Positions 8,119 through 16,244 of a DNA stretch of 64,000 nucleotides are shown here, piece by piece. This DNA is from Marinovum sp034669705 (GTDB lineage: Bacteria > Pseudomonadota > Alphaproteobacteria > Rhodobacterales > Rhodobacteraceae). The translations under genes were made by a program, and so were the position numbers. Each line of letters begins with the position of its first letter. The first letter of the stretch is position 1. The notes beneath the pieces are model-generated. The model did not search any database. It saw only the letters and a program-made list of their open reading frames with translations, and was not told the DNA's origin. Where the stretch lies: positions 121,763 to 185,762 of the forward strand of contig NZ_JAXMOR010000006.1 of the NCBI RefSeq assembly GCF_034669705.1, read 5' to 3'.

Positions 8119-9035
8119 CCGATACCCCCTTGAGCCAGCGCCGGCCGATCCATGGCGTCGCCGTCGACCAGGGCAGCGGTCTGGCGGCTGCCCTGCGCGA
8201 GGCCCGCGGCACCGCGGCGCGCGACGACGACCTGTTCCGCTTCAAGCAACTGGTCGCCCGCACCATGAGCGCCGAGGCCACGACCTTGCTGGTCGATGCG
8301 CAGTATGGCCGCGAGCTCCTGCCGGAAATCGCCGCGCCCTGCCTGCCGATGCTGGCCTATGAGGCGGATGTCTACAAGATCGCCAATGACGACCGGATCA
8401 CCGTGCTGCCCGACAACCTCAAGGTCTCGGACTATCCCGGTCTGGGCGTCGGGGTGCTGAAGTTCTTCCTCTACTACGGGCCGAACGATGCCGAAGAGGT
8501 CAACGCGCGCAAGCACGATCTGGTGCGCCAGATCGGCACGCAGTGCCGCGACAGCGGTGTCAGCTTCCTGTTCGAGCCGATTGTTTATGACCGCAGCATC
8601 GAGGACAGCGCCTCGGCGGAGTTCGCCGATCTCAAACCCGAGCTGGTCGAACGCGCCACCCGCCGTTTCGCCGCGCCGGAGTTTAACATCGACATCCTCA
8701 AGGTCGAACTGCCGGTCAACCTCAACTACGTCGAGGGCATTGGCGAGGCGCGGATGAGCCGTGCCGAGGCGGAGACGGTGTTCCGCCGCGCCGCCGAGGC
8801 GGCTGGTGACGTGCCGCTGCTCTATCTCAGTGCCGGGGTGACGTTTGAGCAGTTCGAGGCCGGGCTGAAACTGGCGCGCGCCGCCGGGGTCGAGATGGCG
8901 GGCTTCATGTGCGGCCGGGCGATCTGGTCGGATGCGATCGGAGTGTTCGGTGCCGAGGGCCCCGAGGCCGCCGAGGCCTGGATGGCCGATGAAGGCCTGC
9001 GCCGGCTGCGCAAGCTTGGCGAGGCGCTGGCATGA
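8115..9035 (+). CDS. Class I ketose-phosphate aldolase, LacD/YihT family
   Basis: A protein of 306 residues of the DeoC/LacD TIM-barrel family (tagatose-1,6-bisphosphate aldolase and sulfofructose-1-phosphate aldolase). The expected Schiff-base lysine is Lys196 in DILKVELPV. The catalytic strand DAQYG, the EPIVYD strand and the C-terminal LSAGVTFEQF are also typical. These enzymes split a ketose-1-phosphate into dihydroxyacetone phosphate and an aldehyde. It overlaps dhaK by 4 bp and the aldehyde dehydrogenase by 4 bp, so kinase, aldolase and dehydrogenase are made together. The substrate could be a pentulose- or tetrulose-1-phosphate; sulfofructose phosphate cannot be excluded. Confidence 0.82.
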   Translation: MTDTPLSQRRPIHGVAVDQGSGLAAALREARGTAARDDDLFRFKQLVARTMSAEATTLLVDAQYGRELLPEIAAPCLPMLAYEADVYKIANDDRITVLPDNLKVSDYPGLGVGVLKFFLYYGPNDAEEVNARKHDLVRQIGTQCRDSGVSFLFEPIVYDRSIEDSASAEFADLKPELVERATRRFAAPEFNIDILKVELPVNLNYVEGIGEARMSRAEAETVFRRAAEAAGDVPLLYLSAGVTFEQFEAGLKLARAAGVEMAGFMCGRAIWSDAIGVFGAEGPEAAEAWMADEGLRRLRKLGEALA

Positions 9036-10501
9036 GCATGATCGCGCTTCTCCCCGAGGTCGCAAGCTTTCTCGACACGGTCCAGGGTCTGCGCATCGGT
9101 GACGCCAGGGTCGACAGCGCCGGCAGCCTCACGGTCGAGAACCCCTCGACCGGCGGCCGGCTGGCCGAGGTCGCCTGTGCCGAGAGCGCCCATGTTGACG
9201 ATGCGGTGGCCGCCGCCCGCGCCGCACTTTCGGGCCCTTGGGGGCAGATGACAGCGCATGACCGCGGCCAGCTTTTGTGGCGTCTCGCCGATGCCATCGA
9301 GGCGCACAAGGCGGTTTTCGGCCAGCTCGACGCGCTCGACAACGGCAAGCCCTTCGCGGTGGCGCGCGATGTCGATGCGGTCTGGTCGGCGCGGCATTTC
9401 CGCTATTTCGCCGGCTGGCCCAGCAAGATCGAAGGCGCCACGATCCCGGTCTCGACGCCGGGGCGCTTCAACTACACGCGGATCGAGCCGGTCGGCGTCT
9501 GCGGGCTGATCACGCCGTGGAACTACCCGACGCTGATGGTGGCCTGGAAACTGGCGCCGGCGCTGGCCGCCGGCAATACCGTGGTGCTGAAACCGGCGGA
9601 ACAAACGCCACTGAGCGCGCTCTATCTTGCCGACCTGGCACTGGAGGTTGGATTTCCGCCCGGCGTGCTCAACGTCATTCCCGGCCATGGCCGCGAGGCC
9701 GGCGCGGCGCTGGCGGCGCATCATGGCGTCGACAAGGTAGGCTTTACCGGCTCGACCGAGACCGGGCGGCGGATCGTCGAGGCCTCGGCCGGCAACCTCA
9801 AGAAGGTCTCGCTGGAACTCGGCGGCAAGGCGGCCAACATCGTCTTTGATGACGCCGATCTCGACGCGGCCATTCCCGGCGCCTTCTGGGCGCTCTTCGG
9901 CAACAACGGCCAGTCCTGCACTGCCGGCGCGCGGCTCTTCGTGCAGCGCCCGCTGCTGGACCGGGTCAGCGAGGCGCTGGCCACGATGGCGCGCGGGCTC
10001 AGCATCGGGCCGGGGATGGCAGAGGCCGGGCACGACCTCGGCCCGGTGATCTCGGCGCCGCAGATGGAGAAGGTGCTGGGCTACATCGACAGTGGCCGCA
10101 ACGAGGGCGCTGAGGCGCTGGCCGGTGGCGCGCGCCAGGGCGAGGCGGGCTATTTCGTGCAGCCGACGGTGCTGGCCGGGGTGCGCGACGAGATGCGCAT
10201 CGCGCGCGAGGAAATCTTCGGCCCGGTGCTTTGCGTGCTGCCCTTTGATGACGAGGACGAGGTGCTCGCCCGCGCCAATGACACCGTCTACGGTCTGGCC
10301 GCCGGTTGCTGGACGCAGAACATCGGCCGCGCCAACCGGATGGCGGCGGGGCTGCGGGCCGGAACGATCTGGACCAACTGCTGGGGCGACACCGATGCCG
10401 CCTCGCCGTTCGGCGGCATGGGCCAAAGCGGCTATGGCCGCGAGATGGGCCGCGACGCACTGGCGCTCTACTCGCAGACCAAGAGCGTCTGGCAAGGCTG
10501 A
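9032..10501 (+). CDS. NAD(P)-dependent aldehyde dehydrogenase
   Basis: A protein of 489 residues, the standard length of the family. The catalytic cysteine is Cys296 (NNGQSCTAG), the general base is Glu262 (SLELGGK), the cofactor loop is GFTGSTETGR, the N-terminal anchor is TPWNYPTLM and the C-terminal motif is PFGGMGQSGYGRE. It is soluble and cytosolic. Overlap with the aldolase gene suggests it oxidises the aldehyde released by that enzyme, for example glycolaldehyde from a pentulose-1-phosphate, to the acid. It ends just before the operator of the GntR/UTRA regulator. Betaine-aldehyde-type similarity is general for this clade and does not define the substrate. Confidence 0.9.
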   Translation: MSMIALLPEVASFLDTVQGLRIGDARVDSAGSLTVENPSTGGRLAEVACAESAHVDDAVAAARAALSGPWGQMTAHDRGQLLWRLADAIEAHKAVFGQLDALDNGKPFAVARDVDAVWSARHFRYFAGWPSKIEGATIPVSTPGRFNYTRIEPVGVCGLITPWNYPTLMVAWKLAPALAAGNTVVLKPAEQTPLSALYLADLALEVGFPPGVLNVIPGHGREAGAALAAHHGVDKVGFTGSTETGRRIVEASAGNLKKVSLELGGKAANIVFDDADLDAAIPGAFWALFGNNGQSCTAGARLFVQRPLLDRVSEALATMARGLSIGPGMAEAGHDLGPVISAPQMEKVLGYIDSGRNEGAEALAGGARQGEAGYFVQPTVLAGVRDEMRIAREEIFGPVLCVLPFDDEDEVLARANDTVYGLAAGCWTQNIGRANRMAAGLRAGTIWTNCWGDTDAASPFGGMGQSGYGREMGRDALALYSQTKSVWQG

Positions 10502-10514
10502 GCGATGCGTGATT

Positions 10515-10538
10515 TGATGCAATCAATTCGATGCATCA
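10515..10538 (+). promoter_or_regulatory. Inverted repeat, candidate autoregulatory operator of the GntR/UTRA gene
   Basis: TGATGCA (10515-10521) and TGCATCA (10532-10538) are a perfect 7-bp inverted repeat with a 10-bp spacer, located 14 bp before the chosen start of the GntR/UTRA gene. A second in-frame ATG (10531) lies inside the repeat, which argues against it as the start. The sequence differs from the TWGTACRTAYM sites, suggesting a different regulator. Confidence 0.55.
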
Positions 10539-10551
10539 GAAAGGTGACAGG

Positions 10552-11289
10552 ATGAACATGCGCGCGGCGCCGAAATACCAGGTTGTCCATGACGAGCTGC
10601 TGCGGCGGCTCAAGGCGGGAATGTATTCGGTCGGCACCCGGCTGCCCTCGGAAGAGGCGCTGGCGCAGTCCTTCGCGGTCAGCCGGGTCACCGCCCGCCG
10701 GGCGCTCGAGCTCTTGGTCGAGGCCGGCTACCTGGTGTCGCGGCAGGGCAGCGGCTACCTGGTCAACACGCTTTCGCCGCCGGAGACCACCTGCCTCACC
10801 TCCTTTACCGACATGGTGCTGCGCGAGGGGCGGATGCCCGGCGCGCGGCTGATCGAGATCCGCGAGGTGGACGAGACCCCGCCTGAGGAGGTCACCGCGC
10901 TCTTTGACGAGCCGGTGGCACTGATCCGTCGGCTGCGCACCATCGACGGCGCGCCAAAGCTTCTGGTCAGCACCTGGCTGCCGCGTCGGCTGGTGCCGGG
11001 GCTGAGCAAGGCGGATTTCCCGGAAGAGGGTCAGGACCAGTCGATCCTGCGCATCCTCGCCGACCGGTTCAAGATCGACTGGGGCCGCGCCTGCGAGACC
11101 GTAGGCTCCTGCGCCGCGCCGCCCGACGCGGCGAAATGGCTGGGGATCGCCGCCGACACGCCGATCCTGTCGCAGGCCTGCACCGCCTTCGACGACGCCC
11201 AGAAACCGGTGTTCTTCGACCAGGTCTACCGGGTCGGTCCGATCACCTACACCCTTGTCGGGGCGCGGCGCGAAGCCGACCCGGCCTGA
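10552..11289 (+). CDS. GntR-family transcriptional regulator, UTRA (HutC-type) domain
   Basis: A protein of 245 residues. The N-terminal ~75 residues form the GntR winged helix (LPSEEALAQSFAVSRVTARR, wing RQGSGYLV). The remainder is the UTRA ligand domain, with the usual V.LIRRLRTIDGAPKLLVSTWLP-like strand region around residues 125-150 and a C-terminal 'R..gd..tyt' ending. I chose ATG 10552 because AAAGGTGACAGG just upstream is a good ribosome-binding site and the alternative ATG 10531 lies in the operator repeat. It sits between the kinase/aldolase operon and the FucI-like isomerase and probably represses the latter or itself in response to a sugar phosphate. The effector is unknown. Confidence 0.86.
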   Translation: MNMRAAPKYQVVHDELLRRLKAGMYSVGTRLPSEEALAQSFAVSRVTARRALELLVEAGYLVSRQGSGYLVNTLSPPETTCLTSFTDMVLREGRMPGARLIEIREVDETPPEEVTALFDEPVALIRRLRTIDGAPKLLVSTWLPRRLVPGLSKADFPEEGQDQSILRILADRFKIDWGRACETVGSCAAPPDAAKWLGIAADTPILSQACTAFDDAQKPVFFDQVYRVGPITYTLVGARREADPA

Positions 11290-11304
11290 ATTCAAGGATT
11301 GCCC

Positions 11305-12726
11305 ATGCCCCTGACGATCGGCCTGATCAAGGCCTCCCTGCCGAGCTATTTCCCCGAGCGCCACGGCGTCTTTGAGGCCGCGCGCGCGGCGCTCGACGAG
11401 ATTGCCAATGCCTGTGGCGCGCGGATCGTCGAGGCGCCAGAGGTGCCGTTGGACGGCGCGCAGGCGCAGCGGGCACTGGATCATTGCCGGGGGCAGGGGG
11501 CGGAGTTCATCCTGCTGCTGCATGGCGGGTTCACCATGGGCGATGTGGCGCGGCAGATCGCGCTGTCGGACCTGCCGATGGGGGTCTGGGCGACGCCTGA
11601 ACCGGGCCATGACGGCGACATCCAGCTGAACAATTTCGTCTCGCTCAACATGAGCCTGTCGATCGCGCGCGGCGTGCGCGACCTGCGCCGCGCTCCGGTG
11701 CAATGGTATTTCGGCGCGCCGGACGATGCCGCCCTGCGCGCCCGGCTGAGCCGCAGCCTGCGGGCGCTTTCGGCCCGGGCGGCGCTGCGCGACGCGCGGA
11801 TCGGTGTGATCGGCGGGCTGGCGCCGACCTTCTACAACATGGCGGTGACGCCCGACACGCTCAAGCGGGCGACAGGGGCCGAGCCGGTGCATGTGGATAT
11901 CCACCGACTGACCGCCGGCATGACTGAGCAGGGCGGCGAGCCTGTGGCGCAGGAAGTGGCGGCGATGGCGGCGCGGGCCGAGGTGCGCGGCGTTTCCGAC
12001 GCGCAGATGGCGCTGACCGCACGGGCCGCGCTGGCGATGCGCGAGATCGTGGAGCAGGACGGCTTTGCCGGGTTGGCGGTCTCTGACTGGCCGGCGCTGC
12101 AGGAAGACCCGGGCATGCACCCCGGCGCCGCCTTCAGCTGGCTCGAGGAGGTCGACAATCTGCCGTTGGCCTCTGAGGGCGACGTCTTGGGCACGGTGAC
12201 GCAGATCGTGACGCGGGCGCTGACCGGACGGGTCGGCAGCCTGCTCGACATGACCTCACCGCAGCTGTCGCAGGACCGGATCCTGATGTGGCACGGCGGC
12301 GGCGGGCCGCTCTATATGGGCGGCGACGCGGCGGCCTGGATCAACCACCCGATGATCGGCCGGGGCACGGCCGAAGGCCCGCGCTTTGGCGCGATCGCCG
12401 ATTTCGTCTTTCCCGACGGGCCGCACACCGTGCTGCGGGTGGCGCGCAGCGGCACCGCCGCCTTCGGCTTCGAGACCGAGGTCAGGGCGGGCGGCGAATC
12501 GGGCTTTACCGGCTGTCGCGGCTGGGTGACGGATTTCCGCACATCGCGCGGCGCCCACACGGCCGGCGATATCGTGACCTCGGTGATGGAGCACGGGCTC
12601 GATCACCACTTCGTTCTGGTGCCCGGACATTTCGCCAGCGATTTCCGCGAATTCGCCACCTGGATGGCGATGGAGCCGCTGGAAATCATTGCCGAACATG
12701 ACGGTCTTGCGACGGGTTTTAGTTGA
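11305..12726 (+). CDS. L-fucose/L-arabinose isomerase-like protein
   Basis: A protein of 473 residues similar to the L-fucose isomerase-like superfamily: an N-terminal region with FILLLHGGFTMGDVARQIA, a central conserved IGVIGGLAPTFYNM segment, and a C-terminal half with MWHGGGGPLYMGG and an FVFPDGPHTVLRVARSG beta region. The family interconverts aldoses and ketoses (arabinose/ribulose, fucose/fuculose, 6-substituted hexoses). ATG 11305 is preceded by AAGGA at 6-bp spacing. It follows the GntR/UTRA gene by 15 bp and would provide the ketose for the DhaK-type kinase encoded upstream. The exact substrate and metal ligands could not be assigned by eye. Confidence 0.72.
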   Translation: MPLTIGLIKASLPSYFPERHGVFEAARAALDEIANACGARIVEAPEVPLDGAQAQRALDHCRGQGAEFILLLHGGFTMGDVARQIALSDLPMGVWATPEPGHDGDIQLNNFVSLNMSLSIARGVRDLRRAPVQWYFGAPDDAALRARLSRSLRALSARAALRDARIGVIGGLAPTFYNMAVTPDTLKRATGAEPVHVDIHRLTAGMTEQGGEPVAQEVAAMAARAEVRGVSDAQMALTARAALAMREIVEQDGFAGLAVSDWPALQEDPGMHPGAAFSWLEEVDNLPLASEGDVLGTVTQIVTRALTGRVGSLLDMTSPQLSQDRILMWHGGGGPLYMGGDAAAWINHPMIGRGTAEGPRFGAIADFVFPDGPHTVLRVARSGTAAFGFETEVRAGGESGFTGCRGWVTDFRTSRGAHTAGDIVTSVMEHGLDHHFVLVPGHFASDFREFATWMAMEPLEIIAEHDGLATGFS

Positions 12727-12748
12727 CAGATACGCTCGCGCGTGTGAA

Positions 12749-12778
12749 CTTGTACATACAAATTAGGCAATACAAATT
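12749..12778 (+). promoter_or_regulatory. Candidate operator (site 3) before the ABC importer operon
   Basis: CTTGTACATACAAATTAG (12749-12766) matches site 2 at 14 of 18 positions and site 1 at 12 of 18. Its core TTGTACATACAA is nearly palindromic. A second partial copy follows: ATACAAATT at 12756-12764 repeats at 12770-12778, a 14-bp period. A TTGACA-like -35 lies at 12723-12728, but no good -10 is found at 16-18 bp. The GGGAGG ribosome-binding site follows at 12786-12791. Confidence 0.6.
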
Positions 12779-12796
12779 GTCTGCAGGGAGGCCCAT

Positions 12797-13840
12797 GTGA
12801 CCAAGGTCCAGCTCAACGCCGTGCGCAAGCAGTTCGGCTCATTCGTGGCGATCGAGAACATCGATCTGGAGATTGAATCCGGCGAACTGGTGGCGCTGCT
12901 CGGGCCTTCGGGCTGCGGCAAGACCACCACGCTGCGAATGATCGCCGGGCTCGAGCGGCCCAGCGCCGGTGCCATCCTGTTCGACGGCGAGGACGTCTCG
13001 GAACAGCCGGTGCAGGACCGCAATGTCGGCATGGTGTTCCAGCGCTACGCCCTCTTCCCGCATATGACGGTGGAGAAGAACGTGGCCTTCGGCCTGAGCG
13101 TGCGCGGCACGCCGCGCGCCGAGATCGGCGAGCGGCTCGAGGAAATCCTCGACGTGGTGCAGCTCAAGCAGTTCCGCCACCGCTTTCCGGCGCAGCTTTC
13201 GGGTGGCCAGATGCAGCGGGTGGCGATTGCCCGCACGCTGATCACCAAGCCCTCGGTGCTGATGATGGACGAGCCGCTGGCCAACCTCGACACCAAGCTG
13301 CGCGGCGAGATGCGGCGCTTCATCCGCGAGCTGCAGCAGCGCTTCGGCATCACCACGATCTTCGTCACCCACGACCAGGTCGAAGCGATGGAACTGGCCG
13401 ACCGGGTGGCGGTGATCTTCAACGGCCATCTGGCGCAATATGACGCGCCTGACCGGCTCTATCGCCAGCCCGCCAGCCTCGATGTTGCCGATTTCATGGG
13501 CGCCACGAATATCGTGCCGGCCGCGATGAAGGCCGATGACCTGGCGGTGACCGGCGTCGGGCCGATCCGGGTCGCGCCGCGGCCGGGCTTCGGCACCGGC
13601 GAGGATGTGCGGGTGATGCTGCGCAGCGAGGCGATCGATCTGATGACCACACAGCCGGCGCAGGGAGGCGTTCCCGGCAAGGTGGTGGCGCGCGACTTCT
13701 TTGGCGCCAGCGTCAACTACACCGTCGATTGCGGCGCGCATCAGATCACCGTGACCGAACAGGCCCGGCGGCTGGTCGATGTCGACACGCCGGTCTGGCT
13801 CGATATCGACCCCGAAAGGGTCTGGTTGCTGGCGAGCTAG
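12797..13840 (+). CDS. ABC transporter ATP-binding protein (PotA/UgpC-type)
   Basis: A protein of 347 residues. Walker A is at residues 36-43 (GPSGCGKT), the Q-loop in VFQRYALFPHMT, the signature in LSGGQMQRVAIART, Walker B in VLMMDEPLANLD and the H-loop in VTHDQVEAM. The C-terminal ~100 residues form a TOBE regulatory domain. It is the cytosolic motor of the importer formed with the next three genes. Translation starts at GTG 12797: the ATG two bases upstream (12795) is out of frame and stops at once, so the GTG with GGGAGG 5 bp before it is the only sensible start. It is the first gene of the operon, an unusual position for the ATPase. Confidence 0.92.
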   Translation: MTKVQLNAVRKQFGSFVAIENIDLEIESGELVALLGPSGCGKTTTLRMIAGLERPSAGAILFDGEDVSEQPVQDRNVGMVFQRYALFPHMTVEKNVAFGLSVRGTPRAEIGERLEEILDVVQLKQFRHRFPAQLSGGQMQRVAIARTLITKPSVLMMDEPLANLDTKLRGEMRRFIRELQQRFGITTIFVTHDQVEAMELADRVAVIFNGHLAQYDAPDRLYRQPASLDVADFMGATNIVPAAMKADDLAVTGVGPIRVAPRPGFGTGEDVRVMLRSEAIDLMTTQPAQGGVPGKVVARDFFGASVNYTVDCGAHQITVTEQARRLVDVDTPVWLDIDPERVWLLAS

Positions 13841-13878
13841 GTCGCCGGCGGCATTCGTATAACCTTGGGAGGACAATC

Positions 13879-15228
13879 ATGAAACATACAGCAACAGTGG
13901 CAAGCCTGCTGGCGCTTGTCGCGGCCGGTGCCGCACAGGCCGAAGACGCCGAGGCGGCACAGTTCCGCGACGGCTTTCTCGCCGGCGAGACCGACTGGTC
14001 GGCCGTCGAGGCGCGCGCCGGCGAGGAAGGCACCGTCAACCTCTACTACTGGGGCGGCTCCGATCTTCTGAACGTCTGGATGGACCGCGCGGTCACCCCG
14101 GCGCTGGCCGAGAAGGGCGTGACGCTCAACCCGGTGCGGATCACCGGCACCAAGGACGCCGTCGATCTGGTCCTGGCCGAAAAGAACTCGGGCAAGGGCG
14201 TGGGGCAGGGCAGCGTCGACATGATCTGGCTCAACGGCGAGAACTTCGCCACCCTCAGGCGGCAGGACGCGCTGTTCGGGAGCTTCGCCCCGCTGCTGCC
14301 CAACTCCGCGAACCTCGAGTGGAATGCCGAGGACCCGCGCGCGCTGCTGAACCTGCGTGACTTCGGGGTCGAGACCGACGGCGCCGAGGTGCCCTGGTCC
14401 GGCGAGCAATATGTCTGCGCCTACAACGCCGACCGGGTCGCCGCCGAGGATGTGCCCTCGACCTTTGCCGAGCTGCGCGGCTATCTCGAGGCCAACACCG
14501 GCAAGTTCACCTACGTCAAGCCGCCGCATTACATCGGCAACACCTTCGTGCAGGAGGCGATCTACGCCCACAACCCCGACGGCAACGGCGCCGAGCCGTT
14601 CCAGCGCTCGACCGACGAGATCCCGGCCGAGGAACTGGCCCGGCTGATCGCACCCGGCATGGAATACCTGCGCGACCTCGAGCCGCTCCTGCTTGACGCC
14701 GCCGGCGGCACGCCGCGCTACCCCGAGGACAATGCCGCGCTCGACGGGCTGTTTCTGAACGGCGAGATCGACTTTAACTGCAAGTTCGGCCTCTACGCGG
14801 TGGCCACCGGGCTTGCCACCGGCTCCTACCCCGAGGCGGCGACGCAGTTCGTCTTTCCCGAAGGCAACATGATCAAGAACAAGAACTATCTGGCGATCCC
14901 GGCCAATGCGCCGAACCCCGCCGCGGCGCTTGTTCTGGCCGACTGGATGACCTCGGTCGAGGCCCAGGCCTCGAAACTGCAGCAGACCGGCATGCCCGCG
15001 GGCATCGACGGCTGGATGCTGGACGAGGCCGGCGCGCAATCGATCGCCGAGGCCTCGCCCGGCCTCGTCGGCGTGACCCAGGACGAGCTCGATGCTAATG
15101 CCGCCCCCGACACCAACGCGACCCTGGTCGACGTGATCGAGGCGACCTGGCTCGAGTACATCGAGCGTGACAGCAGCGATCCGATCGAGACGATCGTCGC
15201 CCGTGCCTACGAAAACCTGTCGAAGTAA
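13879..15228 (+). CDS. ABC transporter substrate-binding protein (YnjB-like)
   Basis: A periplasmic binding protein of 449 residues. A Sec signal peptide spans about residues 1-21 (hydrophobic LLALVAAGAA, cleavage at AQA|ED). The mature part has the two-lobe binding-protein pattern with NLYYWGGSDLLNVWMDR, DMIWLNGENFATL and PWSGEQYVCAYNADR, like the YnjB family rather than classic maltose-type proteins. The real start is ATG 13879 with GGGAGG upstream; the frame is open further upstream but has no signal there. It lies between the ATPase and two permease genes, and a GC-rich hairpin follows it. The ligand is unknown; the nucleoside hydrolase in the same operon makes a nucleoside or N-glycoside plausible. 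Confidence 0.87.
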   Translation: MKHTATVASLLALVAAGAAQAEDAEAAQFRDGFLAGETDWSAVEARAGEEGTVNLYYWGGSDLLNVWMDRAVTPALAEKGVTLNPVRITGTKDAVDLVLAEKNSGKGVGQGSVDMIWLNGENFATLRRQDALFGSFAPLLPNSANLEWNAEDPRALLNLRDFGVETDGAEVPWSGEQYVCAYNADRVAAEDVPSTFAELRGYLEANTGKFTYVKPPHYIGNTFVQEAIYAHNPDGNGAEPFQRSTDEIPAEELARLIAPGMEYLRDLEPLLLDAAGGTPRYPEDNAALDGLFLNGEIDFNCKFGLYAVATGLATGSYPEAATQFVFPEGNMIKNKNYLAIPANAPNPAAALVLADWMTSVEAQASKLQQTGMPAGIDGWMLDEAGAQSIAEASPGLVGVTQDELDANAAPDTNATLVDVIEATWLEYIERDSSDPIETIVARAYENLSK

Positions 15229-15236
15229 CCGGCAGG

Positions 15237-15268
15237 GCGGCCGCCCCACCGCTCCCCGCGGCGGCCGC
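15237..15268 (+). terminator. Intercistronic hairpin after the substrate-binding protein gene
   Basis: GCGGCCGCC (15237-15245) pairs perfectly with GGCGGCCGC (15260-15268) across a 14-nt loop. There is no T run directly after the stem. The hairpin lies between the stop of the binding-protein gene and the first permease, so it is more likely an mRNA-stabilising or partial-termination element that raises binding-protein levels than a full terminator. Confidence 0.55.
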
Positions 15269-15307
15269 ACCCCCACCCCCCTTTTCCTTTCTCACTCGGA
15301 GGCACGG

Positions 15308-16243
15308 ATGTCCGTATCATCGTCGATTGCGTCCAAATCCGCCGCGCCGCTGCGGATGACCGCCCGCGAACGCCGCACCCGGTTCTGGCAGGTGATCCAG
15401 CTCGTGCCGATCATGGCCATCCTGGTCCTGCTGTTCGGCGGCGCGCTGGTGCTGGCGATCCTGCAATCGCTGGGCTTCGCGCCCTGGTTCGGGGTCAACA
15501 CCTTCCCCGATTTCAGCTACTTCGGCGCGCTCTGGGGCTCGTCGACCTTCTGGGTCTCGCTCGGGCTGACGCTCTATTACGCCACGGTCTCGACGGTGAT
15601 CGCGCTGATCTTCGGCATCCTGCTGGCGCTGGCGCTGGTCAAGACCTTTCCCAGCAAGACCTTCTACAAGTATCTCTACAAGCTGCCGCTGATGATCCCC
15701 TACACGGTGGGCATCGCGCTCGCGGTGCTGATGCTGTCGAACGGCGGCATGCTGTCGCGGCTGGCGGCGTTCTTCGGGATGATCGACGATCCTTCGCAAT
15801 TCCCGCAGATCCTCAAGACCCACTATGGCTGGGGCATCATCGCGGTCTACGTCTGGAAGCAGACGCCCTTCATCACCCTGGCGGTCTATGCCGTGCTTCT
15901 GGGCATCGGCCGCGAGACGGAAGAGGCCGCCGCCATCCTCGGTGCCAAGCGCCGCACCATCTTCTTTCGCGTGACCCTGCCGCAAATCCTGCCCGGCGTG
16001 GTCTCCTCGACGTTGATCTGCTTTGCCTTCAACGTCGGGGCTTTCGAGGCGCCCTTCATCCTTGGCGGCGGCTTCCCCGACACCCTGCCGGTGGTGGCCT
16101 GGCGCTATTTCAACGATGCCGATTACACCCTGCAGCTGCAGGGCATGGCGACGGTGGTCTCGATCGGGCTGGTCGCGGGGGTGATCCTGTTCGGATACCT
16201 CGCCGCCTACCGCCGCTTCGAACGCCGCATGGGACGGAACTGA
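15308..16243 (+). CDS. ABC transporter permease
   Basis: An inner-membrane protein of 311 residues with about six membrane helices and the cytoplasmic EAA loop EEAAAILGAKRRTIFFRVTL, which docks the ATPase. The N-terminal ~30 residues are polar and cytosolic (SVSSSIASKSAAPLRMTARE). ATG 15308 is preceded by a purine-rich CTCGGAGGCACGG site; the open frame extends upstream over the hairpin and is not used. It forms a heterodimer with the permease encoded 2 bp downstream. Confidence 0.9.
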   Translation: MSVSSSIASKSAAPLRMTARERRTRFWQVIQLVPIMAILVLLFGGALVLAILQSLGFAPWFGVNTFPDFSYFGALWGSSTFWVSLGLTLYYATVSTVIALIFGILLALALVKTFPSKTFYKYLYKLPLMIPYTVGIALAVLMLSNGGMLSRLAAFFGMIDDPSQFPQILKTHYGWGIIAVYVWKQTPFITLAVYAVLLGIGRETEEAAAILGAKRRTIFFRVTLPQILPGVVSSTLICFAFNVGAFEAPFILGGGFPDTLPVVAWRYFNDADYTLQLQGMATVVSIGLVAGVILFGYLAAYRRFERRMGRN

Positions 16244-16244
16244 C

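Noticed and set aside
5716..10501. Sulfoquinovose (sulfo-EMP) pathway as the function of the epimerase/kinase/aldolase operon
   Set aside because: The LacD/YihT-type aldolase allowed this idea, but no sulfoquinovosidase, SQ mutarotase/isomerase of the YihS type or sulfolactaldehyde reductase is seen, and the kinase is DhaK-type. Mentioned only as a remaining option.
10468..12120. A 550-codon minus-strand open frame
   Set aside because: Low-complexity Arg/Gln/His-rich translation opposite the GntR and isomerase genes; no ribosome-binding site or domain pattern.
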